64,000 bases of DNA from Rhizobium sp. PP-CC-3A-592 (GTDB taxonomy: Bacteria; Pseudomonadota; Alphaproteobacteria; Rhizobiales; Rhizobiaceae). Positions 1-8,320 of the stretch are shown here, in pieces (the stretch's first letter is position 1; each line of letters begins with the position of its first letter). The position numbers and the translations under genes were made by a program. The stretch covers positions 779,912 to 843,911 of the forward strand of contig NZ_QJSR01000001.1 in assembly GCF_003217095.1 (NCBI RefSeq). The letters are read 5' to 3'. The notes beneath the pieces were generated by a model. The model saw only the letters and a list, made by a program, of their open reading frames with translations. It had not been told where the DNA came from and made no database searches.

Positions 1-409
1 GGCCCATGCGGTTGTGGCGCATGGCCTGCTTGTGCACCTTTGAGACCAGCGGGCAGGTCGCATCGAGATAGAAGAGATTGCGCTGGTCGGCGTCCGCAGG
101 CACGGATTTCGGCACGCCATGGGCCGAGAAGACCACCGGCTGCTTGCGGTGCTCCGGCGGGATCTCGTCGAGTTCCTCCACGAAGATCGCGCCCTTGGCC
201 TCCAGCCCTTCCACGACATAGCGATTGTGCACGATCTCGTGGCGGACATAGACGGGAGCGCCGAACTCCTTCAGCGCGAGCACCACGATCTGGATCGCGC
301 GATCGACCCCGGCGCAGAAGCCGCGCGGGCCGCAGAGTCTAATCGTGAGCGCCGATTTCTGCGAAACGGTCTCGAACGCAGCGGGCTTTTCAGCGGGACG
401 AAATTCCAT
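1..409 (-). CDS. ispH: IspH, HMB-PP reductase (N-terminal part, cut by window edge)
   Basis: Last enzyme of the non-mevalonate isoprenoid pathway: an iron-sulfur reductase that turns HMBPP into IPP and DMAPP. The ATG at 409 gives about 136 visible residues; the rest lies before base 1. Visible motifs are [15 protein letters not shown] with cluster Cys near residue 32, SAHGVPKSV with the conserved His, and [12 protein letters not shown] with the second cluster Cys. About 18 residues precede the family's usual start, so translation may begin a little later. It is the last visible gene of a minus-strand run DUF983-SURF1-DUF1304-ispH. The upstream enzyme Dxs is also in this window, at 22.7 kb. 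Confidence 0.96.
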   Translation of the reverse strand, partial: MEFRPAEKPAAFETVSQKSALTIRLCGPRGFCAGVDRAIQIVVLALKEFGAPVYVRHEIVHNRYVVEGLEAKGAIFVEELDEIPPEHRKQPVVFSAHGVPKSVPADADQRNLFYLDATCPLVSKVHKQAMRHNRMG

Positions 410-413
410 GGGA

Positions 414-779
414 TCAGAACGCCAAGACTGTGAACAGGAGTGCGAGCATCGCCGGACCGCCCTGCACCAGAAGAATGCGCGCACTGACCGACCACGCGCC
501 ATATATAGCGGCGATAACAACGCACACAAGAAAGAACAGCTGTACCTGCACGGCAAAGGCGGGCGGCGACGCCACGAGCGACCAGCCGAGACCGGCGGCG
601 AGAAAGCCGTTGTAGAGGCCCTGATTGGCCGCGAGCACCCGCGTCGCGTCTGCCTGCTCTTGCGTCATGCGGAAGATCCGGCGACCCGCCGGCTTGGTCC
701 AGAGGACCATTTCCAGCACGAGGAAGCCGACGTGGAGAAGCGCGGTGAGGCCTGTGAAGATCTGGGCGAGCAGTGTCAT
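414..779 (-). CDS. DUF1304 family small membrane protein
   Basis: A 121-residue integral membrane protein with about four hydrophobic segments: an N-terminal one starting [16 protein letters not shown], a central one with [17 protein letters not shown], and two near the C-terminus. The [13 protein letters not shown] stretch is typical of the DUF1304 family. No function is established for the family. Its ATG overlaps the stop codon of the SURF1 gene (ATGA arrangement), so the two are probably translationally coupled, and ispH begins only a few bases after its stop. The position among SURF1 and ispH suggests co-transcription rather than a shared pathway. Confidence 0.85.
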   Translation of the reverse strand: MTLLAQIFTGLTALLHVGFLVLEMVLWTKPAGRRIFRMTQEQADATRVLAANQGLYNGFLAAGLGWSLVASPPAFAVQVQLFFLVCVVIAAIYGAWSVSARILLVQGGPAMLALLFTVLAF

Positions 780-1618
780 TCCGGCGTCTCCTGTTGCGCG
801 TGCGCGTGGCCGGCGCGCGCTTCGGCTCTTTTTCGGAACATGAACAGGCCGCTAACCCCGACCAGCGCAGCGGCCAGGCCGTACCAGGTGAGCGCATATT
901 GGAGGTGATTGTTCGGCAGATCGAACTGGGTGACGCCGCCGACCGGCAAACTGCCTAAATTGGGGCCGCCGGGATTGGGGGTCGCATCGGCATCGATGAA
1001 GAAAGGCAGCGTGCGCGCCGGCGACAGGCCGGATGCCGCTGTCATCGCGGTCCAGTCCTTCCAGTAGAAGATGTTCTTGGCCATGTCGTTCTCCGGCACC
1101 ACCCAGGAGGGTTTGGCATCGAGCCGGGCGCGGGCAAGGCCTGATATGGTGACGGGGCCTTCACGCTGGCTCTCCGGCCGGGTCGCCGGTTCCTTGCGCT
1201 CGTAAGGCACGAAGCCGCGATTGATCAGGACAGTGCGGCCGTCCGCCAGTGTCAGCGGGGTATAGACGTAGAAGCCGGTCTGGCCGTTATAGGTCGCGAA
1301 GAAATGGCGCTCGCCCGCGTTCTGGAACGTACCCGAGACGCGGACGGTGCGGTATTCGATATCGCCGCCGCTCGCCACCATCGCGGCGATGGCATCGATA
1401 TCCACTGGGGGTGCGTTGCGGCGCTCGGCGATGGCCGCGAGCAGGCTCTCCTTCCAGTGCAGCCGCTGCATCTGCCAGGTGCCGAGCGCGACGAGGGCCG
1501 CGAAGAGGGCGAACAGGATCACGACCGATAGAATACGCGCGACGGGTCCGCCCCGGCGGGGTGTCGTGCCGGCCGGTCGGACAGGCTCAGCCACGGTCGA
1601 TTTCGCCGGGCCTGGCAT
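776..1618 (-). CDS. SURF1 family cytochrome oxidase assembly protein
   Basis: SURF1 proteins help insert haem a into subunit I of aa3-type cytochrome c oxidase at the inner membrane. The 280-residue product has the expected plan: a short cytoplasmic N-terminus, a transmembrane segment around residues 27-48 followed directly by GTWQMQRLHWKE, a large periplasmic domain containing the conserved VLINRGFVPYERK, and a second membrane segment around residues 240-262. The ATG at 1618 overlaps the end of the DUF983 gene by about 30 bases; an in-frame GTG at 1594 would reduce this to 8 bases and may be the true start. In other rhizobia this gene follows the cox genes, which are absent here. Confidence 0.92.
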   Translation of the reverse strand: MPGPAKSTVAEPVRPAGTTPRRGGPVARILSVVILFALFAALVALGTWQMQRLHWKESLLAAIAERRNAPPVDIDAIAAMVASGGDIEYRTVRVSGTFQNAGERHFFATYNGQTGFYVYTPLTLADGRTVLINRGFVPYERKEPATRPESQREGPVTISGLARARLDAKPSWVVPENDMAKNIFYWKDWTAMTAASGLSPARTLPFFIDADATPNPGGPNLGSLPVGGVTQFDLPNNHLQYALTWYGLAAALVGVSGLFMFRKRAEARAGHAHAQQETPE

Positions 1619-1970
1619 TGTTGCGATATTGCAGGTCGATCAGCACGCCCTTGAGCATGCGGGTGAGCGCGAGCGACAGGACGATGGCGAGCGGGATCCA
1701 GAGCAGGAAATGCAGCCAGAGCGGCGGGCTGTAATTGACCTCGGCCCAGAGCGCTGCACCGACCGTGATGAAGCCGATGATGAGGATGACGAAGACCACG
1801 GGCCCATCGCCCGCATCGGCGAAATCATAGTCCAGCCCGCAGGCGGCGCAGCGGGGGCGCAGCGCGAGGTAGCCCTGAAACAGCTTGCCCTCACCGCAGC
1901 GCGGGCAACGGCCGCGCAGGCCCGCCTTGATGGGATCGACCGGCGGATAATGCGCGCTGTCTTCGGTCAT
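1587..1970 (-). CDS. DUF983 family zinc-ribbon membrane protein
   Basis: A 127-residue protein of the DUF983 family, which usually lies between the cytochrome oxidase subunit III gene and SURF1 in alphaproteobacteria. The N-terminal half has two CxxC pairs (CPRCGEGKLF and CAACGLDY), probably a small zinc ribbon, followed by two closely spaced transmembrane segments (around residues 55-105). The ATG at 1970 was chosen because longer in-frame versions add an unrelated low-complexity leader. Function is not known; the conserved neighbourhood suggests a role in respiratory oxidase biogenesis. Here a polysaccharide deacetylase gene starts divergently about 240 bp away in place of the usual cox genes. 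Confidence 0.88.
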   Translation of the reverse strand: MTEDSAHYPPVDPIKAGLRGRCPRCGEGKLFQGYLALRPRCAACGLDYDFADAGDGPVVFVILIIGFITVGAALWAEVNYSPPLWLHFLLWIPLAIVLSLALTRMLKGVLIDLQYRNNARPGEIDRG

Positions 1971-2206
1971 GATTGTCTCTCGATCGCCCGTGTTCGGCGG
2001 CACGAGCATGGTCCTCTCGTCCCTGCCGGACCTTGTATCGGCAATGCGGGGCTTCGTCCAATCGAACATCTGCGACAAAGGCGACAGGCGGGTGGGGATG
2101 CCGCCCTGAGGTCGATGATGTCCGTCGTTCAGGGAGCCTTTACCCCCTGCGCCCTACAGTCGCTTCACCCATCGAACGGGCCATCCAGCAGGAGTATCGG
2201 CAGGTC

Positions 2207-3232
2207 GTGAAGCGGTTGATCAAGAGGGGCGTCATTGCCGGCGGGCTGGCGGTTGCGCGCGGCCTGTCCGCGGCGGGGCTGATGCGGGGCGCGCGCGGGC
2301 GCGGGGCGATCTTTACGCTGCATCATGTGCGGCCGTTCGCGGCCGCGATGTTTTCGCCGAATGCGCATCTGGAGATCACGCCGCAGTCCCTCGATACGGC
2401 CATCGTCCGGCTGAAGCGGGACGGATACCGGTTCATCGCGCTTGCCGACCTGCCGGCGCATCTTGCCGGCGACGACCGGAACCCGGTTGCCGTCTTCACG
2501 CTCGACGATGCCTATCGCGACAATCTCGACCATGCCGCTCCGGTCTTTGCCCATCACGGCGTCCCGTTCACCGTGTTTGCGACGGAGGGCTTCGTGACGC
2601 GCACGCGGAGCCTATGGTGGGAGACGCTGGCGGAGCTGCTGCAGGCCAAGCCCCGGCTGACCTTCGACTTCGGTGCCGGGCCGGAGCGCCTGCACCTGCA
2701 GACACCGCAGCAGATGCAGGCGGCGTTCACGCGCTTTGCCGATTTCGTGCATGCGGTGGACGAGGCGACGGCGGTTGCCGATATCGACCGGCTGGCCCGC
2801 GCGGAAGGGCTCGATCCGCTGTCGCTCACCGACCGGCTGACGCTGGATGCGGCGGGGCTTGGCGTGCTGTCCCGCCTGCCGGGGGCGGCGATCGGGGCAC
2901 ATACTTTGACCCACAGGGCGCTGGCGCGGCTGTCGGATGTGGACGCCGAAGACGAGATCGTACGGTCCGTCGATGCCGTGGCCGCCATCACCGGCGTTCG
3001 TCCGACGACGTTTGCCTACCCCTATGGCGACGGGCGGGCGGTATCGCCCCGCGACATGCGGCTTGCCGGCCGGCACGGCCTTGTCGCCGTGACGACGCAG
3101 CCGGGCACGCTTGCAAGCGATGCCGACCTGACCGCCCTGCCCCGGATCTCGCTCAATGGGCATTTCCAGACGCCGGGCCATGTCTCGGCCTTGGCCTCCG
3201 GCATTCCCTTCCGCCTGATGAAGGGTCGTTGA
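2207..3232 (+). CDS. Polysaccharide deacetylase (NodB-like) family protein
   Basis: A carbohydrate esterase family 4 protein predicted to remove N- or O-acetyl groups from a polysaccharide. Three NodB motifs are visible: VFTLDDAYRDN (motif 1 with the Asp pair), IGAHTLTHRALAR (motif 2, metal-binding HxxxH) and TFAYPYGDGR (motif 3). Between motifs 1 and 2 is an insert of about 100 residues, common in the exopolysaccharide-associated branch. I chose the GTG at 2207, which has an AGGAG-like site upstream; the upstream in-frame extension looks non-coding. The first 30 residues are basic then hydrophobic and could be a signal or anchor. Substrate unknown. It converges on pdxH with only 4 bp between stops. 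Confidence 0.88.
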   Translation: MKRLIKRGVIAGGLAVARGLSAAGLMRGARGRGAIFTLHHVRPFAAAMFSPNAHLEITPQSLDTAIVRLKRDGYRFIALADLPAHLAGDDRNPVAVFTLDDAYRDNLDHAAPVFAHHGVPFTVFATEGFVTRTRSLWWETLAELLQAKPRLTFDFGAGPERLHLQTPQQMQAAFTRFADFVHAVDEATAVADIDRLARAEGLDPLSLTDRLTLDAAGLGVLSRLPGAAIGAHTLTHRALARLSDVDAEDEIVRSVDAVAAITGVRPTTFAYPYGDGRAVSPRDMRLAGRHGLVAVTTQPGTLASDADLTALPRISLNGHFQTPGHVSALASGIPFRLMKGR

Positions 3233-3236
3233 AGCC

Positions 3237-3857
3237 TCAAGGGTACATGCGCACCTTTGACCAATCGCCGGTGGTTTCGGGCCGGCGGAACTCGATGCGG
3301 TCGTGGAGGCGGAAGGCGCCGTCCTTCCAGAACTCGATCGACACCGGACGGATGCGGAAGCCGGACCAGTAAGGCGGGCGCTTGATCTCGCCGATCGGGT
3401 GGCGTGCGGTGAACTCGGCGACCGCCTTTTCCAGCGCGAAACGGCTTTCGAGCGGGCGGGACTGCTTGGAGGCCCAGGCGCCGATGCGGCTGCCGCGGGC
3501 GCGCGACTGGTAATAGGCGTCGGCTTCCGCGTCGCTGACGATCTCGACCGTGCCGCGCAGGCGGACCTGCCGGCGCAGGCTCTTCCAGTGGAAGCACATC
3601 GCGGCCTTGCGGGTCGCCAGGATCTCGCGGCCCTTCTGGCTTTCGAAATTTGTGTAGAAGACGAAACCGTCGGCGTCGAAGTCCTTCAGCAGCACCATGC
3701 GGACATTGGGCAAGCCATCCGGATCGACCGTGGCGAGCGCAACGGCGTTGGGGTCGTTGATCTCGGTTTCCTGCGCCTCCTTCAGCCAGGTGCCGAACAG
3801 CGTAAAGGGTTCGTTTTCCTCGGTGAAGTCACCAGTTGTTAACCGGGTTTCCGTCAT
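3237..3857 (-). CDS. pdxH: Pyridoxamine 5'-phosphate oxidase PdxH
   Basis: FMN-dependent oxidase that converts pyridoxine or pyridoxamine 5'-phosphate to the coenzyme pyridoxal 5'-phosphate. The 206-residue product has the full family layout: an N-terminal FMN-binding split barrel ([20 protein letters not shown], then SQKGREI) and the C-terminal dimerisation region with [12 protein letters not shown] and a basic DWSKVRMYP end. The reading frame stays open far upstream, but homologous sequence begins at the ATG at 3857 ([15 protein letters not shown]). It is divergent from the lipoprotein gene at 3960, with about 100 bp shared promoter space. Confidence 0.97.
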   Translation of the reverse strand: MTETRLTTGDFTEENEPFTLFGTWLKEAQETEINDPNAVALATVDPDGLPNVRMVLLKDFDADGFVFYTNFESQKGREILATRKAAMCFHWKSLRRQVRLRGTVEIVSDAEADAYYQSRARGSRIGAWASKQSRPLESRFALEKAVAEFTARHPIGEIKRPPYWSGFRIRPVSIEFWKDGAFRLHDRIEFRRPETTGDWSKVRMYP

Positions 3858-3959
3858 ATTCCGTTTCCAATGCAGGCTGCCGATGCTGACCTCACATGTA
3901 GGCCGCGGACATGCCGTTTCGAGCGACACCGTAGCCATTTCCAGTCCGACAGGGTGACC

Positions 3960-4406
3960 GTGAAAGACATAGCAAAACGCGTCTGCGACACCAAGCTCTT
4001 CTCGCGCCTTGCGGGAGCGATGACGCTCGGGCTCTGCGTGGCCGGGCTCTCCGGCTGCATGGGCAACGGGATCGGCCTCGGCGACGCCGCCGGCGTCGAC
4101 AGTGTCCGCACCGGCTCCATACCGGCTCCGCCCAGCCCCGCGATGATCGATGCGGCGGCCGTGCAGACCGCGGTTTCCACCGCCGACGTGTCCGAGGTCG
4201 CCGGTAACCCCATTCCCTGGGCCAATGCGCAATCCGGCAGCGCTGGCGTCATCTCCAGCATTCAGGAGCAGACCGTCGGAGGCATGGTGTGCCGCCGCTT
4301 CACGACGACGCGCCATTCCTATCAGGGCATCGCCAAGTTCGACGGCAATACCTGCCGGACGGGCGACGGCGAATGGACCCTGACCAGCTTTGCTCCGCGC
4401 AGCTGA
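3960..4406 (+). CDS. Outer membrane lipoprotein, RT0821/Lpp0805-like surface protein
   Basis: A 148-residue predicted lipoprotein. The GTG at 3960 follows an AGGGTGA ribosome site; a hydrophobic stretch from about residue 14 ends in AGLSGC, a lipobox with the lipidated Cys. A Ser/Ala/Pro-rich linker follows, then a C-terminal domain with two cysteines (VCRRF and [10 protein letters not shown]) that matches the ending of RT0821/Lpp0805-type 17-kDa surface antigens of alphaproteobacteria. Function unknown; likely envelope-associated. The family assignment is from pattern recall, so moderate confidence. Divergent from pdxH and upstream of the dnaJ-like gene. Confidence 0.75.
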   Translation: MKDIAKRVCDTKLFSRLAGAMTLGLCVAGLSGCMGNGIGLGDAAGVDSVRTGSIPAPPSPAMIDAAAVQTAVSTADVSEVAGNPIPWANAQSGSAGVISSIQEQTVGGMVCRRFTTTRHSYQGIAKFDGNTCRTGDGEWTLTSFAPRS

Positions 4407-4544
4407 CCCTTTCGCAAACGCTTTCTTAACCCTCTGCGCACATATGCGCCCGGGTTCAGCCGCAATAAACCTGTCCTTAAGGCACTTCTTTTCATCATCC
4501 CCGCCGGCAATGGCGACCCGGCCAACGCTGGACGAGGATGAACG

Positions 4545-5687
4545 ATGAAGATGTCGATGCAGGACCCCTATGCCGTCCTCGGTGTGCGCCGCAATGCCGG
4601 CCCCGACGAGATCAAGGCCGCATGGCGCGCCGTGGCGAAGGCCGTGCATCCCGACCAGAACCGTGAAGATCCGAATGCCACCGCACGCTTTGCCGAGGCC
4701 GGCCGCGCCTATGAGGTCCTGAAGGACCCGCAGATGCGCAACCGCTACGACCAGGCCCGCCGCAATGCGGAGCTGCGCCGCATGGAGGAAATGAAGCGCC
4801 GCGCCAACCCCTTTGCGCCCGAACAGGCCGTCGGCCCGGAAACGGCCGAGGAGGCGGTGTCGCGCATCTTCGGGACGGACAGTGGCAAGCCGGAGGCGGC
4901 GAAAGCCGCTGCTCCGAAGCCTGCGGCGCCACGCCCCGCACCGCCGAGAACCGAAGCGCCGACGGAGGCGAAGGTTGCGGACGAGGCTTCGGCCGAGACT
5001 ACCGCCGAGGCTCCGTCGAGCCATGCGCCCTTCGGCCCCGGCATCCTTGCCCGCGCTGCGGCACCGGCGGCCGAGATCGTCTCCAGCCTCTTCCGCCGGA
5101 TCTTGCCGGCATCATCGCTCGAGGGCGGGGAAAAGGCATCCGACAAGGCGCATGAAAAGGCCGGCGAAAAACCTGCTGCCGACCGCGTTCCGGATCTCGT
5201 CTGCGAGGCCGTGGCGACGGTGGAAGACCTGTTCCGGCGGCGTCGCGTGACGGCGACGCTGCCCGACGGACAGCTGCTGAAGGTGGCGCTGCCGGCCGGC
5301 ACGACCGATGGCAGCCTGATTCGCCTGCGGGAACAGGGTTATCGGCAGGGCACCGCGCGCGGCGATGCGCTCGTCAGCATCCGTGTCGCGCGGCATGAGC
5401 AGTTCCGCGTCGATGGCACGGACGTGCACACCACCCTCTCCCTATCGCTGCACGACGCCGTGCTCGGCTGCACCACGACGGTCGCGACCGTCACCGGACA
5501 GGCATCGCTCGTCGTGCCCCCGTGGTCGGGCCCGGACAGGCCGCTGCGCATCCCGGACCAGGGCCTGCCGACGGCCGATGGCCGGCGTGGCGCCCTGATC
5601 GTCGAACTCAGCCTGACCCTGAGCGCGCGTCCCGACCAGAAGCTGATGGACCTCATGCGCAGCCAGCGCGACGGGCTGGTGCTCTGA
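4545..5687 (+). CDS. DnaJ (Hsp40) class B co-chaperone, CbpA-like
   Basis: A 380-residue J-domain protein expected to stimulate DnaK ATPase activity. The J domain occupies residues about 7-70 with the essential HPD at 35-37 ([11 protein letters not shown]). There is no cysteine zinc-finger region, so it is not DnaJ itself but CbpA/DjlA-like class. Residues about 95-215 form a long Ala/Pro/Glu/Lys-rich low-complexity linker, replacing the usual Gly/Phe region, and residues about 225-375 hold the C-terminal substrate-binding beta domain ([19 protein letters not shown]). The first ATG at 4545 has a GAGG site upstream; MSMQ at 4551 is an alternative. Confidence 0.9.
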   Translation: MKMSMQDPYAVLGVRRNAGPDEIKAAWRAVAKAVHPDQNREDPNATARFAEAGRAYEVLKDPQMRNRYDQARRNAELRRMEEMKRRANPFAPEQAVGPETAEEAVSRIFGTDSGKPEAAKAAAPKPAAPRPAPPRTEAPTEAKVADEASAETTAEAPSSHAPFGPGILARAAAPAAEIVSSLFRRILPASSLEGGEKASDKAHEKAGEKPAADRVPDLVCEAVATVEDLFRRRRVTATLPDGQLLKVALPAGTTDGSLIRLREQGYRQGTARGDALVSIRVARHEQFRVDGTDVHTTLSLSLHDAVLGCTTTVATVTGQASLVVPPWSGPDRPLRIPDQGLPTADGRRGALIVELSLTLSARPDQKLMDLMRSQRDGLVL

Positions 5688-5778
5688 GGCGTTTTCCGTT
5701 CGATGCTTGTTGATGAGCAAAAGCGAAAGTGGCAAAAGCCTCTTTCTGTAGCGGCGTGATTTTGCAGGCAGTCCACCC

Positions 5779-5905
5779 CACACTCCGTCATTCCGGGCTT
5801 GACCCGGAATCTAGCCAGCCCAAGTCCTTGGGCTGAGGGGAGTCTTTCGACCTGACGGACGTCAGGTCGCTAGATTCCGGGTCAAGCCCGGAATGACGGA
5901 GTGTG
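5779..5905. repeat. Palindromic intergenic repeat, cloverleaf-like (family A, copy 1)
   Basis: Perfect 36-base inverted repeat: left arm 5779-5814, right arm 5870-5905. Inside are two further perfect hairpins, 5816-5824/5827-5835 and 5848-5856/5861-5869, so a single strand can fold into a three-way junction. The arm core, GTCATTCCGGGCTTGACCCG, is a sequence repeated widely in alphaproteobacterial genomes (known to me, not searched here). Related but diverged copies lie at 19889-20010 and 31295-31380. It occupies much of the 515-bp gap between dnaJ-like and fabI; the remainder (5906-6202) carries the fabI promoter region with no other clear feature. Confidence 0.9.
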
Positions 5906-6202
5906 TGGCTGGCCGCTCGCCAAACGTCACCCTTCACGCACCGTGTGCATGAAAATTGCCCCCCTTCGTGACGGACATGCGACATTCACAGTGGACACTG
6001 ACCGTTTGTTACCGGTCCTAACAGTTCCTGATCCTCCCCAAGCTTGAACGCCTTGTGAGCCTATGCCATAGCGAGGCCTCGCGAACCGGAGCGCCCCTCG
6101 CTGATGAGCGGGTGCGGCCGCGATCCGGGCACTATATTTTCGACCAAGATTCCGGCTGGCGCCTGGCCGGTCCGATCCAAAAGGCATTCGGGGACAGACA
6201 CG

Positions 6203-7021
6203 ATGGCGCAGACATCCGGTTTGATGAGTGGAAAGCGCGGCGTAATCATGGGCGTCGCCAATAACAGGTCGATCGCCTGGGGCATCGCCAAGGCGATCCA
6301 TGCGCAGGGTGCGGAAATCGCCTTCACCTACCAGGGCGATGCCCTGAAGAAGCGCGTCGAGCCGCTCGCGGCCGAACTCGGCGGCATTCTCGCCGGCCAT
6401 TGCGACGTGTCCGACGAAGCCAGCATCGATGCCGTCTTCGACCACATCGAAAAGACCTGGGGCAAGATCGACTTCGTCGTCCACGCCATCGGCTTTTCCG
6501 ACAAGGACGAACTGACCGGCCGCTACGTCGACACCTCGCCCGACAACTTCGCCAAGACCATGCAGATCTCGGTCTACTCCTTCACCTCGGTCGCGCGCCG
6601 CGCGGAAAAGCTGATGACGGATGGCGGATCGCTGCTGACCATGACCTATTACGGCGCTGAAAAGGTGATGCCGAACTACAACGTCATGGGCGTTGCAAAG
6701 GCAGCACTCGAAGCCAGCGTGAAGTATCTCGCGGTCGATCTCGGCCCGAAGAACATCCGCGTCAATGCCATCTCGGCCGGCCCGATCAAGACGCTGGCCG
6801 CCTCCGGCATCGGCGACTTCCGCTACATCCTCAAGTGGAACGAATACAACGCGCCGCTGCGCCGCACCGTGACGATCGAGGAGGTCGGCGATGTCGGCCT
6901 TTACATGCTGTCCGACCTGTCGCGGTCTGTGACCGGCGAAGTGCACCATGCCGACAGCGGCTACCATGTCGTCGGCATGAAGGCGGTTGACGCGCCGGAT
7001 ATCGCCGTCATCAAGGACTGA
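6203..7021 (+). CDS. fabI: Enoyl-[acyl-carrier-protein] reductase FabI
   Basis: Short-chain dehydrogenase that performs the last reduction of fatty acid elongation with NADH. The 272-residue product starts MAQTSGLMSGKRGVIMG at the ATG at 6203. It shows the FabI nucleotide site GVANNRSIAWGIAKAI, the catalytic Tyr-x6-Lys in YNVMGVAK preceded by MTYYGAEKVMPN, and the substrate loop GPIKTLAASGIGDF. This YYGAEK version is the FabI-1 type seen in Rhizobiaceae, which often carry two fabI paralogues. A phosphatase gene follows after about 100 bp on the same strand, a long-conserved pairing in this family. Confidence 0.95.
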   Translation: MAQTSGLMSGKRGVIMGVANNRSIAWGIAKAIHAQGAEIAFTYQGDALKKRVEPLAAELGGILAGHCDVSDEASIDAVFDHIEKTWGKIDFVVHAIGFSDKDELTGRYVDTSPDNFAKTMQISVYSFTSVARRAEKLMTDGGSLLTMTYYGAEKVMPNYNVMGVAKAALEASVKYLAVDLGPKNIRVNAISAGPIKTLAASGIGDFRYILKWNEYNAPLRRTVTIEEVGDVGLYMLSDLSRSVTGEVHHADSGYHVVGMKAVDAPDIAVIKD

Positions 7022-7118
7022 CGTCCTCTCTTCGAGCGCGCATCGCCACGGGGTCGGCCGGATCCGGTCTTTTCGTGGGATGCGCGTCGCGCCCTCCCCC
7101 ACAGCCAGGCAATTTCCT

Positions 7119-7703
7119 ATGTTGATCTATATGATCCGTCACGGCCAGACCAATTGGAACGCGGAAATCCGCCTCCAGGGCCAGAAGGACATTCCGCTCA
7201 ACGATACGGGGCGTGAACAGGCGCGCGGCAATGGCCGGGCACTGGCCGACATCCTCGGCACGCAAGCCACCGCGTTCGACTATGTGGCAAGCCCGCTCGG
7301 GCGGACGCGCGAGACGATGGAGTTGCTGCGCGGCGCGATGGGGCTCGCGCCTGAGGCCTACCGGACCGACGACCGTCTGAGAGAGGTTTCCTTCGGCGAC
7401 TGGGAAGGATTCACGCTGGAAGAGCTGGAGGCGAGCGTGCCGGAGCGGGTCGCCGAGCGCGAGGCCTCCAAGTGGGACTTCATTCCCCCCGGCGACGACG
7501 CGGAAAGCTACGAAATCCTCTCCTGGCGCATCGCATCCTGGATGAAGGACGTCACGGTTCCAACCGTCTGCGTCAGCCATGGCGGCGTCATTCGCAGCGT
7601 CTTCAAGCTTCTGGGCGCCATGGCGCCCGAGGAGGCCTCGATGGGGGCCATTCCACAGGACCGGATCTTGAAGATCGAGAATGGGACGGTCGGCTGGGTC
7701 TGA
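7119..7703 (+). CDS. Histidine phosphatase (phosphoglycerate mutase-like) family protein
   Basis: A 194-residue member of the branch-1 histidine phosphatase superfamily. The catalytic RHG is in MLIYMIRHGQTNWN (His8), the second arginine in SPLGRTRETMELL, the acid residue in REVSFGDWEGF and the second histidine in CVSHGGVIRS. The ATG at 7119 starts right at the conserved fold. Members act on small phosphorylated metabolites or phosphoproteins, and the substrate cannot be told from sequence. It lies directly downstream of fabI and is likely co-transcribed. Confidence 0.9.
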   Translation: MLIYMIRHGQTNWNAEIRLQGQKDIPLNDTGREQARGNGRALADILGTQATAFDYVASPLGRTRETMELLRGAMGLAPEAYRTDDRLREVSFGDWEGFTLEELEASVPERVAEREASKWDFIPPGDDAESYEILSWRIASWMKDVTVPTVCVSHGGVIRSVFKLLGAMAPEEASMGAIPQDRILKIENGTVGWV

Positions 7704-7731
7704 AAGACCCTCCGTCTATGCCGCGCGTGTC

Positions 7732-7992
7732 TTACTGAACGACTTCGAGATCGTTGATGACGCGCTTGCCGTCGACTTCGGTGTAGAACACGACGACCTT
7801 GACGCCGGCCTTCAGGCCTTCGAAATTGAACTCTTCCGGCGCCTGATAGCTCTTGCCGTCATCCAGCGAGAGGCTGAGCCGCTCGGTGTCGATGCCCGTG
7901 ATCGTGGCTTCGATATCGGCGCTATCGGCAAAGGCCGCGAGCGGCGAGAAGAAACTGGCGGTCGCCATCAATGTCGCAACGACGAAACGCAT
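7732..7992 (-). CDS. DUF1344 family periplasmic protein
   Basis: An 86-residue protein with a clear Sec signal peptide (basic MRF, hydrophobic core to about residue 20, cleavage near AFA-DSA) and a small mature domain of about 63 residues containing ITGIDTERLSLSLDDGKSY and a conserved YTEVDGKRVINDLEVV ending. This is the DUF1344 family, common as several paralogues in Rhizobiaceae. No function is known; the fold is likely a small beta barrel in the periplasm. Convergent with the phosphatase gene. Confidence 0.85.
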   Translation of the reverse strand: MRFVVATLMATASFFSPLAAFADSADIEATITGIDTERLSLSLDDGKSYQAPEEFNFEGLKAGVKVVVFYTEVDGKRVINDLEVVQ

Positions 7993-8320
7993 CCCAAGTC
8001 TCCCTCTTGACCGTTTGATTCACTGTTCGAATATGATGCAGTTTTTGGGCGCCGATTGTGGCAAAAATTCACCAAGCTTGTGACAATCCGATGAGCATGT
8101 GACGGCGAACGAGGTTAGCGCAAACATGGTTAGCAAAGTCTTGACGTCGCTCCAGGCCGCTTTGCACCCCGCTGGCCACCCGCGAGCACCCCCCAGGCAT
8201 CCCCCGGGCATCCCCCCAGGCATCCCCCCCGGCATCCCCGATGCATAAGAGGATCTTAATCTTCGGGCACTACCTTCGGGCGAGTTCACACGGTGGACGA
8301 GTGCACAGGGAACGGGTCAC
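7993..8320. other. Gene-free stretch upstream of the CHASE-GGDEF-EAL gene
   Basis: A 328-bp gap with divergent promoters for the DUF1344 gene (leftward) and the GGDEF-EAL gene (rightward). Its main feature is the C-rich tandem repeat at 8189-8246. A minus-strand frame here would encode a Met-Pro-Gly-Gly repeat but looks like a by-product of the tandem repeat. Confidence 0.6.
8189..8246. repeat. C-rich 12-bp tandem repeat
   Basis: About five imperfect copies of a 12-base unit CCCCCCAGGCAT: 8189-8200, 8201-8211 (one base short), 8212-8223, 8224-8235 and a decayed 8236-8246. Copies differ mainly in C-run length, as expected for slippage. It lies about 75-130 bases before the start of the GGDEF-EAL gene at 8321. 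Confidence 0.85.

Noticed and set aside
5779..5905. Possible rho-independent terminator for the dnaJ-like gene
   Set aside because: The stem is far too long, has nested hairpins and no T-run; it is a palindromic repeat element, though it may still stop transcription.
8020..8289. Minus-strand frame with Met-Pro-Gly-Gly repeats
   Set aside because: The repeats come from the C-rich tandem DNA; there is no ribosome site and no homologous feel.
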